A program made the translations under genes and the position numbers. DNA of 64,000 nt from Nymphaea colorata. Taxonomy: Eukaryota; Streptophyta; Magnoliopsida; Nymphaeales; Nymphaeaceae. This document shows positions 35,533-58,300 of this stretch, piece after piece. Positions within the stretch are counted from its first letter, which is position 1. The number at the start of each line of letters is the position of its first letter. The stretch is from the NCBI RefSeq assembly GCF_008831285.2, contig NC_045142.1:24303300-24367299 (forward strand). The letters run 5' to 3'. The notes beneath the pieces were generated by a model, which ran no database searches, was not told where the DNA came from, and worked only from the letters and a program-made list of their open reading frames with translations.

Positions 35533-35641
35533 AACCAGCTGAACCGTTAGCTGTTTGCTTCATCTCTCAGTTCTATGATTCTATCTCTGGGTCATATCAT
35601 AAAAAAAAATATCTAGTTACACTACAAAAATATTTAATTTT

Positions 35642-35677
<36 letters not shown>

Positions 35678-36322
35678 GATTTAAATGGAGAAATGCTTTT
35701 GTCTCTCGCAACACATTGTCTGATGCATAATCACTCTCAACTGATGCTTTTTATTGAGTAGGCATGATGGATGAAGATTCAGATGCCCGGAAGATTTCAC
35801 CTTCTTCATATATTGTGTCAGGAAAACTGGTAGTCATCAAACCCTATACACCAAATTAATTGTGAATTTTATGAATTATCGATTTGAAGAAGATCCAATG
35901 ATAGAAACTAAAATCGAAACCAAGTTGTGTCCATCACGTTAGAGAAAATTAGATTATTTACTTGCAATTTTTTAGGGGCATTTTTTTCTCTTAAAAATAG
36001 AGCTTAGCTTATATTTTTTTTAACTTAATCTCCAGACCACCACCACATATGATCATCATAAGACTCTCATAATCTCGTATGTGAGAGTGTAAAAATATAT
36101 GATCCGAAAGTTGATACAAATCTTGTCCAGATGTCAATGGATTGTAGCAGCTATGAGTGTGAAAGATACGACTCATTGTTGGGTGGTGGGTACCGCTATC
36201 CTCTGCCCATAGAAAAAGCCACAAACCCACTGCTTCAATGCAGTGGTATTTGAAGATGACTATGTCTTTTAAAGGGACGACTTCAATATACGCTAAATTC
36301 TCTCTCTCCCTCTCTCCCTCTC

Positions 36323-36353
<31 letters not shown>

Positions 36354-36443
36354 CTGGTTCAATACAGTGGTATTTGAAGATGACTATGTCTTTTAAAGGG
36401 ACGACTTCAGTATACGCTAAATTCTCTCTCTCCCTCTCTTCCT

Positions 36444-36531
<88 letters not shown>

Positions 36532-36652
36532 GTGTGTGTGTGTAAAATTAGATATTTTTGTGGTGTAACTAGATTTTTTTTTTGTTGATATGACCCAGAG
36601 ATAGAATTGAGAGATGAAGCAAACAGCTAACGATTCAGCTGGTTTCCAATAT
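35526..36652. repeat. Inverted-repeat block bounded by (AT)n arrays
   Basis: The left arm (35526-35653) and the reverse complement of the right arm (36530-36652) are nearly identical. They differ by a few substitutions and one 8-base duplication (GATTCTAT) in the left arm. (AT)n arrays lie beside both arms (35480-35528, 35652-35677, 36446-36528). The spacer of about 880 bp carries a direct duplication (36232-36315 and 36357-36440). No coding frame is conserved. Confidence 0.85.
36232..36448. repeat. Direct duplication next to (CT)n(AT)n
   Basis: Two copies of about 84 bp containing GTGGTATTTGAAGATGACTA and GGGACGACTTCA, each running into CT repeats and then AT repeats, with a period of about 120 bp. 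The copies differ at very few positions. Confidence 0.85.
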
Positions 36653-36659
36653 GTGTGGC

Positions 36660-39239
36660 CCATGGAAGCAACAGACCACAGGGATAAGAGAGAGAGAGAG
36701 TCCACAATAAAACTGTGACCCATGGAAGTAAGTAATAGAAAAAGATAAAAGGAGGAATCTACGCCAAGAAAATGTCTGGAGAACGAACACTCGGACTCCA
36801 TGAGAAAGGAGTCAACTGCTCATAAATTAGTTGATATCACTAGCCAAAAAATAAGATCGGCATGTATAATTTAACTTTCGCATTTTTTTTTAGCAAAATG
36901 GTCGTTTCTTGGGGCGAAGGAAGGTGTGGGTTATGTGTGGATAACAATAAAAACTTTTTAATTTTATATTTAATATTTCTAAGTAATTTTTCTTATTTAC
37001 GTATTGGCGCTCTTTAAAATTTTAAAATTTTATGCTTAGAGACACTTAGCAAGATTCTCCTGGCTCTGCCCTTGCTTATATGTCACATTGCAACCTATTT
37101 GATCTCTTAATAATTCCCCTACTTTGATCTGCAAGTGTATCGTTGCTTCCATTATAGTAATATTTTGATCATGGTTATGTAACTAAGAAAAATAAAGCCG
37201 CTATAACTTTCTTCATGACATGCAAAGGAAAATCAGAAAGAGAAACGAAAAAAAAAAAGAAGAAAGATCGCTTCATCTTCTTCCAAGCACCATACTAGTT
37301 TCATATGATGCTCCATCTCCATTACCAAGGAAAAAGGATTACCATTTTATGCCAATTTATTGTACCTTGACTTTTTTTTTTTTTTTTAAACAAGAAGTTG
37401 TCCTCCTGCACAAAGGTAAAATGATCAGCCAAATGAAGATCATGAACTGCTCAGCCAGCCACGTAGCGAGGACATGACCGGATCATCATTAGTGTCAGCC
37501 GTTGGTTCAATTTTTGCAGACATCAAAACTTCTTATGCGAGAGAAGTTTGGTGCAACAAACGACAGTCAGTATTTGTTTTGTAAAACTTTAATTTTTTGT
37601 ACTGCAAAAAAGAATATTGATATGCAAGTTAAAGCATACCAAAAACGTTTTATCGAAAATACCGAAAATAAACTTATACCTTCATAAGGGAAAGGGTGTT
37701 TGACCTTCTCATTTAATGGTATGATGAAAAATTTTTCCTACACACCCAACAAGATATAGCCCTGAAAGTAGAAATATTAGTGTACAAGTTTTTACAACAA
37801 AGTCTCTTGACTTGAGTGCAGTCTTCCGCTGACAAAAAAAAGAAAAAAAAAAAGAAAAGAAAAGGAATCTTCTTTGGCTAAAAGGTAGAGATGATATTGC
37901 AGAGATAATATTGCAGTAGGGTTCAGAAGGGATCCACCATCTTGCAAAAGATCCTTTGTTAATTGAAGTCTCAATCAGGACCGGCCACCAAGTCTTGTAC
38001 TCTTCATGAACTTCCTTTGCTTTTCTTCTCGTTTCGCATTCTCTTACTGTTCTTCGTCTACGATGCCATACATCATCAAATTTGGCTTATTTCGCCATTT
38101 CTACATCTTAATAACTCAAGGAGAGAATTCCAACAACACCTTATTAATTGCCAAATTAAATTGTCAAAGAGATCTACAATCTCCACCATCCATTAGGTTG
38201 ATCAAACGTGCATTGGAAGGGAGAGGACAAGACATGCCTTTTAAGATAGAATTCCAGTCGTCATGCTAAGCCACGATGATCGGAACCCAAGCAGGGTTGA
38301 CCTTAGAACAATGCTCAAGAGACAACACTTGAAAGAAGAGTTTGATAAGAAAAACATTGTGTTCCCAAAATACATGTTTCTACAACACATCTTTCAAGAA
38401 CATATGCAACAAATACAATATAATTTTGTCCAATATCTGATTGCGCAATTTAAGAACAATATCTACATAAATCACACCATGTTTTCTAAAACAATAACGT
38501 GGTGTTCTACTATTGTGTGCTTTAAGAACATAATATTCTTCTCAATAAACGCCTTTGAAGGTATTCTTGCTCAGATCCTTAGAAGAGAACCTTGAACCTC
38601 ATTTGGGCTCTATGATGACGGAATAGATTTGCTTTGAGAACCCCAAACAACTAAAAAGTTAATATTTTGTAAATGTTCTTTCAGAACCAACAGAAATAAA
38701 GGATTAAAATTTTAATCTGAAAAGAAAAACTTCTACTTTTGAAGTAGGGAAAACATGCTCCAGTTTGAATACACTATAAAGCCAAGCAAGAATCTTGAGC
38801 ATAGTCCAGTAAACAGCACCACCCACAGTGGAAACATCTAAGATCAGACCGAGCTGATGATCCAAGCGGAATTCCATCTAGAAACTTCTTCCCTCATGAC
38901 TTCAGAAGTAGCTCCACTCTTCTATTCTTTCTAGTACCACAGTTAGGTCTGTCAAACATTAATAGATTTATCTGGTATCCTGTTCAAACTTACAGATTTG
39001 GCGAATCCACCAGGAACATCAGAATACGGTCAATATCAAAGTCAGTACAGGTTTTCCCTGACCAATCCAATGGTTATCAGAATCTTATTAGATCACTAAT
39101 TTCTGTATCTTGAACACAATAAGGTGCTCATAGCAAATAATGATATTTTATTGAGCTCTTATAACTCATTTTAATGACAAACAAGTCATCAAGAATGTTC
39201 ACATCTGTTAAGTGGGAACAATGAAAATGCAAGAGGAGA
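36660..39239. other. Intergenic DNA downstream of galactokinase
   Basis: No supported gene. Degenerate transposon-like sequence lies at about 36895-37080 (ending near CTGGCTCTGCCCTTG). The part nearest 39239 probably includes the galactokinase 3' untranslated region. Open frames such as 110 codons at 38263-38595 show no family. Confidence 0.45.
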
Positions 39240-49029
<9,790 letters not shown>

Positions 49030-49300
49030 CTCTCTCTCTCCTCCCCCCTCTCTGTCTCCCTCCCTCCCTCCTTAATTCCGGTTGACTATCCCACGGATGA
49101 CGCTTCTGTTTTATGATTTTCACAGTTTTCTAATTCAGGCTCCCTCCTTCTCTCTCCCTCTCGATAAAAAGGACGTGACACGTCGACTCCGACGATGCAT
49201 GAGAGCAACAGACGATGGCCGTCCGATGCGCAGAGACGGACGTCATTCCCTTCTTTTTGAGATGGAGAGGAGAGACTCTCTCTCCTCCTTAACAAGGAAT
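49030..49300 (-). promoter_or_regulatory. Galactokinase leader and promoter region
   Basis: Directly upstream of the galactokinase ATG there is a purine/pyrimidine-biased leader (about 49030-49075). Further up are ACGT-core motifs (GTGACACGTCGA at about 49176 and GACGTC at 49239). ACGT cores are typical binding sites of plant bZIP and bHLH factors. No TATA box is obvious and no start site can be fixed from sequence. Confidence 0.4.
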
Positions 49301-49848
49301 TTAATAATAAATAAGAATGGTGGAAACGGAAAAGGAATGTGGAGTTAAAAAGACTAAGACATTTTTCCTTAAAGATCCTTTCTTTTTTTTTAATTTTAAA
49401 AATGATATTTTGGTTCTATCCAAAATTTTAAAAAATATTCAAAATTTAAAAAAAACTTTACTTCGGTTCCTTTCATAAATTTTTTTTAGCTTCGCCCTTC
49501 AATGACAATATGGAATCCCAAAACTTTCATGATCAGTAAAGTAAAGTAGAGTAGCGTTCTAGATGTTGAAGTGAGAATTTCGTGCCAATACCTGAGTTGG
49601 GACAGAAGACAAGGATTTGAAATCTAATATAAAAGCAAATAAGAGAGTTTCTAGTATCTATGGACTTGGTCACACACATCTTATCATCGGATACGAGATC
49701 CCAAACTTAATTAAATCCTTGGAGAAAATCAAGGGATTGTACTTAATAAGTTCTAATTTAGTTTCTCAAATCTTATCCTTATCTTAATTCCTATGGAAAC
49801 AGAAACAAGGATATTGAAGACCAAGGTTTAATTATTTAACATTGCTCA
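49301..49848. other. Intergenic DNA with transposon remnant
   Basis: No gene. The stretch at about 49380-49500 is an AT-rich degenerate remnant of the family also seen near 7.4 and 37.0 kb (it ends TTTTTTTTAGCTTCGCCCTT). Confidence 0.45.
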
Positions 49849-50248
49849 AGCTCGAGCAGCTCGATTCGGTAGTTACGTGTTGAGTTTGAGCTCGACTCAA
49901 CTCAATTAAGGCTCGAAAAACTCGTCTGAAATATGGACTACTACTTTGCTATAAATCAAGCTTGACTCGATTAAGACTCAACAAACTTGAACAAGATTTT
50001 GTAAAAACTTACATAATTAATTAACGTCAATCTATCGGGTTTTTAATTAAAAAAACGAGTCCGATATTTAGAAAATCACTACGCATCATTTTCGAGCGAA
50101 GTCGAACTCTAACAGTTTGAGTTAAGTAAACTCGAACTCAACTTGATTATTTGAACGAGTCGGCTCATGAACTCGAGCTCGACTCATTAAACAAATGACT
50201 CGGCTCAAACTCATTTATGAGTCGAGCTCTACTCGTTGTTCACCCCTA
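49849..50248. mobile_element. CTCGA-rich hAT-like MITE, copy 4 (left end missing)
   Basis: The right end TTGTTCACCCCTA and the AT-rich core with TTAATTAACGTCAAT match copies 1 and 3. The left end has no TAGGGG terminus, so roughly the first 100 bp of the element are absent or decayed. No flanking duplication. Confidence 0.7.
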
Positions 50249-53108
50249 CCGACCACCTTCTCATTGGAACATCATGTATCATTACAACAGTAACTTTTTT
50301 TGCTTAGAAAAAAAAAATCTATCATTTTATGAATTTTAATTAATTAAAACAATTATCAGTCAGCCTTTATCTACAACTTCGGTGGGGATTGAGGAAGTGG
50401 TAAAGAGAATTTCGGAAGAAAAGCAAAGGTGTAAAATATAAATCCTGCATTATATATTTAAATGAGAACGCTAGAGCCAGCGCGGCTGCCGTGCAGACTT
50501 CCACTTTCACGTGATCTTTCGTCCCCATCCGACCCAAGGGGAACAGATGCGGGTCCCGCACCTCGTTACTCCCTCACAGAGCGCCTGGTCCCACCATAAT
50601 TCAAAGTCTTGAGGAGGATAAGATCCTTCTGGATCGAATCAGTTTTAATTTTTATATCGGTTTTGATTCGATCCTACATATATAGAAACCAGATCATTAG
50701 GTGAGAAACAAAAAGCAAACTCTTTAATTTTTTGTTAAAAAATTATTTTATAAATAAAAACTATTTTGATATGAAACAACCAAGTTGTTTTTATGAAAAA
50801 TATTAATTTTTTTTAATCAAAATGTTGATGTTATGGAAGCCATTCATTTTTGCTTATTATAAAAACATTGTTAAAGTCCAAAAAATGGTAAACTTAATGT
50901 ATGTTTTCAAATCAATGTATCCTTAAGATCATATCGGTTTGCAAAAAAAGAAAAAAAAAATTAGCATATCATGTTTAAATGATTTGGTTTTTGTCCCTAA
51001 CCTAGGTTTATACCAATTTTCATATATGTAGGGGGAGAGAGACAGAGAAAGATGGGTAATTGAGAGACAAAAGCTAGACATACTAAAATTCATTATTAAA
51101 ATGCCTTTTTAATGCAATCTAAGCTTATGGTTATGATATGAAGACTGATTTTATTAGAGACATGTATTAAGTTAGTAATTTTTTACTTTAATAATATTTT
51201 TTCATAATAAAAAACTGATTGTCTCATATAGCGTCTAAATTTTGATAGTAGAAAAGTCAATTTCTTTTACAAAAGTTACTTGAATTGAAACATGATTGAC
51301 ATCGAATTACTGTTTATCAACACATTAGGATGTTCACATTTTATTTACAATAATTTTATTTTATTTGCAATCATTTTTAACACAAAATTAAGATGTCTGG
51401 TTTTTGTTTCTTATATATATAAAATATAAATCATTCAAGTTTCAGATAAAAGTTTTCAAAGGAAGCAAGGAAAAAAAATGATCAAAAGCATGCTGATACA
51501 ATCAAAATATATATGCCAAAAGCAAAACTACTTATATTGAGCTTCTGAAAAAGTGGTCGAAGGTAGTTTTTTTTTTAATATTGAAAATCCAAAACTATGA
51601 CATATAAAAAGGGCGTTTGACTAGATTTTGTTTTTATAGGTTAGAAGATCTATTTCTTAACACAGTTTTATATGTTTGAGCGTGAAAATAGGGGAGGGGA
51701 GAGGGAGTGTGTGTGTGTAAGAGAGAGGGAGGGAGGGAGGGAGAGAGAGAGTGTGTGTGTGTGTGAGTGTGTGAAATAGAGAGAGAGAAAAACGATAAAT
51801 TTGGAATGCATAATAAAATTTGAAGACAAAAAGTTTCCTAAATACAAAAATAAGCCGCAAAAAAGCAAAACAAAAGAATGAAATATACAAAAAAAAAAAT
51901 AACACAATAAAGTAGAGTAAGTGGGGAAGATGAGAGAAAGTTGATAGATAAACCAGTAGAATCACACATCAACAAGCAAGTGAAGAGTATTCTAGCAAGT
52001 GAAGAGCATCCTCCAGTCAATCTGATAATGAGGAGGTGGTCCTCAAGACCCTATTGTTGATATCTTTTTAAAATATAACAAATTAATTATATATATATAA
52101 CACTGGCCAGTTTGGATTTCCATTCACTCCATACTCCATAATGGTCTCTCTCTTCTACAGACAGAATTATGATGTTGGCTGATTAGGGCGGCTGTACAAT
52201 TAAAGGATCAACGTTTTAATTTCAAAAAGATGCCATATTTTTTTTTGGAGTCGTGCAAATCACAGGCTTTTTATTAAAGGTCAAGCAGTGGCCACGTTAA
52301 AAACTCAAAACCAATAAACAGCGAATTACGTGAATGAGTTTTCCATCTATTTGTATTAAATAACTACGTTTCATCTGCACAATGTGCACATCTAAGAATT
52401 GTATAGGAGTTATAAGTTTTTACACCTGGAAATTACATCTGCCGAGTTCCAACGTTTGAAGAAAAAGAAAAAAGTTTTTTAAATGCAATTGCGTCAGTTG
52501 CCGCTACAATTATTTTACATTGTATCAGATTCAGATTAGCTAAAATACATCTTAAAAGCTAAAAGATATATTCTATATTATATTTGCTACCACAATATGG
52601 TTCACGCTTGTGGCTAGTAAAATAATTAAAACGAAAGCAATAACCCAATTTTTGGCAAAATTACATGCTTCTCTCGAGTTTCAAGTACAAACATGCTTTT
52701 AATATCTCTTCCAAGGAGAAGCTTTTTTTTTCTTTGGTGAGAATATATAAAAATTACTATAGGCAAGCTAAAAGAGTCAAAATAAGTCATCCCCATGTGC
52801 AATGTGAGTATTATATTACCGATTTGGTGCGAGTTTGGTCATTGCATAGGAATATGGTTCTAACATACACCGGAATTGGAAGTTAGCTGGTTTAGAATAT
52901 GCTGGGAATGATTGCCAATCTCGAGGCCATGAGGATTAATATATAAAAAGCTGGTACTGGAACGTATTTCGAGACAAACCAATGAAAGATCCACTTTATG
53001 CACATGCTGGATTCAGATCCACATAGCTTGATCCTATTTGTTTTAGAATCTGTAATGTTCTTTAGTTTTACTATTAGTGTGCATGTCAGAAGACTCAGAA
53101 CTCAGAAG
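50249..53108. other. Intergenic DNA, no gene seen
   Basis: AT-rich, with a moderately GC-rich patch at about 50470-50600 and a purine-rich GA/GT microsatellite tract at 51689-51790. The 102- and 79-codon open frames over that tract are low-complexity translations. No supported gene. Confidence 0.5.
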
Positions 53109-53116
53109 GCTGGGGT

Positions 53117-53701
53117 TAGGAAATATACAACGAGTCGAGCGAACTTCCTCATATAAGCTTAGGTCGAGCTCGAGTTAAAAAATTCGAGTCAAGTTCGAGT
53201 TACACAAGCTCGACTCGTTTAAACTTGACTCCGTTCATTTGTTTTTTCAGTTCTCATGTTTTGTCTTTTGACTCGCACCCTTTTTATTTTTCATTCTCTC
53301 TCTCTCTCTCTCATTCTTCTTCTTCTTCCCACCTCCCCTTTCTATCCGGTTGTAACCACAAGTCACGAACCAGGCAATACTTTTTTGGTTTCAACGTTAG
53401 GTTGAGTGAATCAGTGTATAATTGATTATTAATGTAAACAATGAAATCTAGGTTGGTACTCTTCACACTGTTTTTTGATGAACAATTTATGTTTTAAAGA
53501 AGAGCAACCGAATAATATTGCAGAAGTTTTTTTTTTCTCATAGCTTAAAGAAGATGAAGATTATTATTCGTTGATGAGCTTAAACGAGTCGAGCTTGAGC
53601 TCACACTCGATTAACCGAGTTAGCTCGAGCTGAACATATGTGAGTTGAGTGGAGTTCGAGCTGGCTCAGCTGAGGCTCAACTAACTCATTGAACATTCCT
53701 A
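53117..53701. mobile_element. Diverged CTCGA-rich MITE, TAGGAA-type ends
   Basis: It starts TAGGAAATATACAACGAG and ends CATTGAACATTCCTA, an imperfect inverted pair. GAGCTCGAGTT-type words are concentrated at both ends, with unrelated AT/CT-rich sequence between. The flanking 8-mers GCTGGGGT (53109-53116) and ATTGGGGT (53702-53709) match at 6 of 8 bases. It looks like a second subfamily of the CTCGA-rich elements. Confidence 0.55.
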
Positions 53702-53709
53702 ATTGGGGT

Positions 53710-55204
53710 TCAGTTTAGGGGCGAAACCAGGATTTTTTTCAGGAGTAGGTCAAACCATCCGCGGGTCGGGCCAAGAGGAGCGACGGTAGGGCCAAGAGAA
53801 AGAATGAGTCAGGCCAAACTAAAAAAATTTGATTTTCTTTTTTTTTCTTCTGGGCTCACCCGGGCCATGGCCCACGCGCCCGCTTTCTTACTTCGAGCTA
53901 ATCTGGTTCAGAGTCGGGTTTGGCTCAAGATCTGTTTCTTAGAACTCGAGCACGGCTCCATGTAGCTTAACATCCATTCTTAACATGTTAATAGTCCTAA
54001 GTATCCCTACCATGAGTAGAGGCTTCTTGTTTTTAGTGACCAGTTTGCTATGCACTTAGCTGATCCAAACAAGATCTATTTGTATATCCCTAGTCCATAG
54101 AGAGCCCAATTCATTTACCACTTGGTTGAACGAAGTCATAAATATCGGGAGAGTTTCGATGGTCTGATTTTTTCGTAGCTGTACATATCTATACAAAATG
54201 GATTTTTTTCAAAAATATTATGCTGCGTGGCATTAAGTAATTTTTTACTATGTAAGAGTGAGCACTGGGCCGAGGACCTGTCGGGCTTTCGAACCCCAGA
54301 CCGACCTGTGAAAGTGGCCTCGAGCTGGCCTGGGACCGACATGAAATCGGGCTGGGCCGAATTAAAAAATATCATTAATTATAAATATATATTTCATACA
54401 TTTTTCTTTATATAAAGCACTCAAGTAGGCCGGGGGCCAACAAGTCGGCCTTGGATTAGCTAAAAACATAATTATAAGAAACCAGGTCCAAGTCCAGAAC
54501 ATCCAAGAAAAGTATAAAACCCGAGACTGCACTCAACCCTCTTGTGACCCTACAAGGTTAATGGTCAAATCTCAGTTGGATCTGGACCGAGGCCCGAGCT
54601 TTTGGCTGAACCCTATCTTGATCAACCAGCGTTGTTTGTTGTTAATAACTGGGCCAGATCGAATTACGTAGAATGGGCCAGATCCAAATTTACCAAAATA
54701 AGGTTTTCCATTTTTCTAATTTTACTGTAAAATTGTAGATATTATTTAGAATTCGAATTGGGCTCCATCCGCTATGAAATCTACTAGATCTTACTTATCT
54801 AGTAAATTTACATTCTTAAAGTCAGCTCAGTCAAATATCCTGAACTCGATGAACAAGTTCAGTACATGCGATCAGATCCGAGTCAAAATCTGACCTGTTG
54901 ACATCTCTCGCACGGAGAATAAAAGAAGATGAACAAAAATGGAGAAAAAAAAGGAGAATAAGAGGCAAGAACTCAACTACTCGGGATAAAAGCAATTGAA
55001 TATTGATTATCATTCTATGTGAGAATTAAAACAACTGAATGGTCAGTGAACTACGAGGCTTCTTTCCCAATCTTTTCTACTACCAGGGAAGGAGAAGCGC
55101 CAAAACTTAAGAAATTTTTGTGGGTTGAGGATAGAACTCCTCAACCATCTAAATTTTGAGATACTGTGTTTCATTATAAGCAAGTTGGTATTTTTTCTTG
55201 TACC
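53710..55204. other. Intergenic DNA with GGCC-rich transposon remnants
   Basis: No gene seen. It includes degenerate remnants at about 53715-53900 (TTTAGGGGCGAAACCAGG) and about 54250-54560 (TAAGAGTGAGCACTGGGCC, related in style to the element at 3079-3349). The last 100-200 bases are probably REC8 3' untranslated sequence. Confidence 0.45.
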
Positions 55205-55327
55205 TTACATGTTTGGTCCTCTTGAGATGAGGATGTCTCCGTATGGCTGCCCCTGATCTGCAACTATAAAGCCATTTGAAGCCATGACTGCAATATAATC
55301 ACCATCATATATTGTATATCATTAAAC

Positions 55328-55364
<37 letters not shown>

Positions 55365-58300
55365 CTTGGAGTGCGTATATACCACAGGTTTGGTAGAACA
55401 GTTTGGCTGCATTTTTTCGATCCATTCCGTATGTCAAATTGTTGAGGGACTCGATCGGGTTGGCACCTGGGGTGTCAAAGTGCTCCTTCAACCGCCTAAA
55501 TGCCCCACGATTTCAAATAATCAAGAGCACAATTTATAAGGCAAACTAAGATTAATGGCGAATAATTAAGCTGATGCCGATTTAAACTGGTTTTAGCATC
55601 AAAACAATTTTAAACAACTACTTTTTAATATTCAAAACCAGACTTTCATCAGTTGTTGATTATCAGACCAGGTTTTTTTTTAATGTTAAAACAAGATCGA
55701 AATATCCAACAACAGTTTAAAACATCTAACATACTTCAATATAAAAATAATAATCTGAAATATAAATAAACTAAAAAATTTGGTTTCTGAAATAGAATTA
55801 TTCTTGCAAACTCTGAACCGCAGAAATATTTTGACCCACAAAATACATAAAATGAATGCTGAACGAGGGCGAGTGACATTACGATACAATTGTGTGAGTG
55901 ACTCTGGATACGGAGAGGGCAGGCATTCCTGGTGCTTTCTTTGGCGTTTGGGTCGGCGCTGTCTCCTCCAGCAAGTGATCCACGTCCAAGTCTGCAAGAG
56001 AAGACCGGCAACATACATGGCATGATGATGAACATAGCTTTGATGGTGGTAGTATTTGTTGCTGTCTTATGATGATGATTCTCTTATGACATGGATGCAA
56101 CAATACGATAGTCCCAAGGTTAAACAGTTTCCTACCCATGGTGCCATGCTCGGATACCCTCTTGAGACGGTAATCAGTCTGAAATCGGGCTTCTTCATCA
56201 TAGTCTTCCATCACCTTCTCCAAACTGTTCATATGCCCACTTGCGGATGACTGTGCTTTTCTTTTCATGGTGTCTTTTCCAATGGATGATGAGTTCGACC
56301 CCCATGATCTAGACAAGAAAACTTCAATTAACCCCAAGCCATGCTAAAAAAAATTATGGACATCAGCAGCATGTTCACGCAACGAACCCCTTCTAACAAT
56401 ACATGTTTGGACATCAGAATAGCATGACCAAAATCCTGAACTTGAGTGGGCTTCAGGCTCTTAGCATCACTAAGTTCGTGCATTTATGTGCTTTCACTGC
56501 ATGAACTTCCTCAAGCAGATGATCATGATGACCATGCTCACGACATGCGCAAACTTCGCATACCTTGTTTCTTTCTCCGTTTGACGTGATCCGGAAATGG
56601 AGTGTTTATCCGAGCCATTGTCCATGGTTCCTATCATCCAATAAAAAAGCAAATTAGATTTATTTGTCATTTTCCAAACTTCATTGTGTTCTTTTTTTTT
56701 TTTCAAGCCTCAACCTTTCAGTCTTGGAAGTATCTTTATCCAAATAATTAATCTAGGAAATCGACTTGGTTACTCAGCCAAGAGAAAAAATAACCCTTTT
56801 TTGTGCTTATAGGTTTCATCTTTACATGCAAACAAGACAGCGTCGTAAATCTAATACTAGAAACATGAGTAACACCAGTTCCGTTTTGACACTATTTTTT
56901 TCAATTTGTGCAAAGAAAAAAAGAAGAAGGGAAAAAAGTGCAAGAGAGTGAAATAAAATAAATAGGTAGGGTGAAAATCACTTAGAAGACTAAGTTGGTT
57001 AACTATCACACACATACGTACTTACATATATATTGTTTTTCATTTGATAAAAATTAATGTAAAGTCATCCCTTTTAATGTGAAATTTCTCATCTATTTAA
57101 AACAAAGTAAATTTTACACATGGCAATGACTAAAACACTTTATATATATATATATATATATATAGAATGACTTGAACCAATTTTATCTTGAAACTGCTTT
57201 TTTAACTTCCTTTTTTCTATTACTATAGTATTTACCTTTCTCTGTCCTCCGTTTTCTCTTCTTTAAATCCTCTATACAATCATAATCTCCTAGTATTGGT
57301 GAATCTTGATATATATATATATATATGAAAGCATTTGAGTTATTAGGCCAAGAAGCGGACTTTGTTCGGATTTATAAAGGTTTTCCACTTGCCATGCCTT
57401 ATGTGTCAATTAACGAGACCAGACTGGGCCAGTTCCTAGCTTGGCTAAAAATAAATGGACATATATTTTTAAAAATTTTAAAGGGAAAATATTCATCTTT
57501 TAGCATGATTTAAAACAAAACGAACAGGAATGAGTATACCAGAATCCCACAGTGACATGCCATCAAATGGAAGAGGAGCCTCCGCGCGAAGTCTCTCCCT
57601 CTCGGAAACCTGAAGAACAGTTCCATTATCAGAATTACTTCAACACATTCATGATCAATATTTAGTTTTCCAATTTTCTCATTAAACCACACCAGAAAAC
57701 TACTAATGAATCGGTGACCAATTAAAAGAAAAGAGTAAGGTTGTTATGGAACACTGTTTTGCATATAATTATCGGTTACCATAGTGAATTAGCATGGGAA
57801 AAATTGCTCACATCAGATCCTGGTTCTTGTTGTGAGATTCTTCTGTGTAAGGATTGAGATGATGATAGTGGACCGCGTCGAGGAGGCGGTGACGACGGCT
57901 GTGGTGGCAGCGAACTTTTTTCTGTCACAAAAAAGCAGTTAAGTGAATGCGATGGGACAAGACAAATAGAGGATAAAAGAGAAAAATAAACAGGTAGACA
58001 AATTGATGTTTCTTTCGTCACTTTAGAAAACAAACCGGAAACTTCTCTAGTTGGTAGCTGCAAACATTTTCTCCAGAGCGCTAAAAGCGGAGGCGGATAC
58101 CAAATCTCTGAAGACGCACAATCCGGCTTGTACACAACACCCGTCATAGGTAATTCCATGAGCTTGCTGATTTTGATGAATGGTCGATAAATAGAGGACT
58201 GCAAAAGTGTCAAGAAATGCACTGCAAGGCATGAGCTCAATTTGTCTCTCCTTGTTAGCCATTCTTTCACATTTCAGATTCCCTTTTCAAGTTTTTATCC

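Noticed and set aside
50367-50600. Mildly GC-rich patch with a 64-codon minus frame and a CACGTG core
   Set aside because: Short, no family, no splice-consistent extension; a lone G-box does not make a promoter.
51657-51965. 102- and 79-codon minus-strand frames rich in Leu, Ser, Thr and His
   Set aside because: Translations of a GA/GT microsatellite tract.
57325-57513. 62-codon plus-strand frame in a REC8 intron
   Set aside because: No recognisable family; it lies between well-supported REC8 exons on the other strand.
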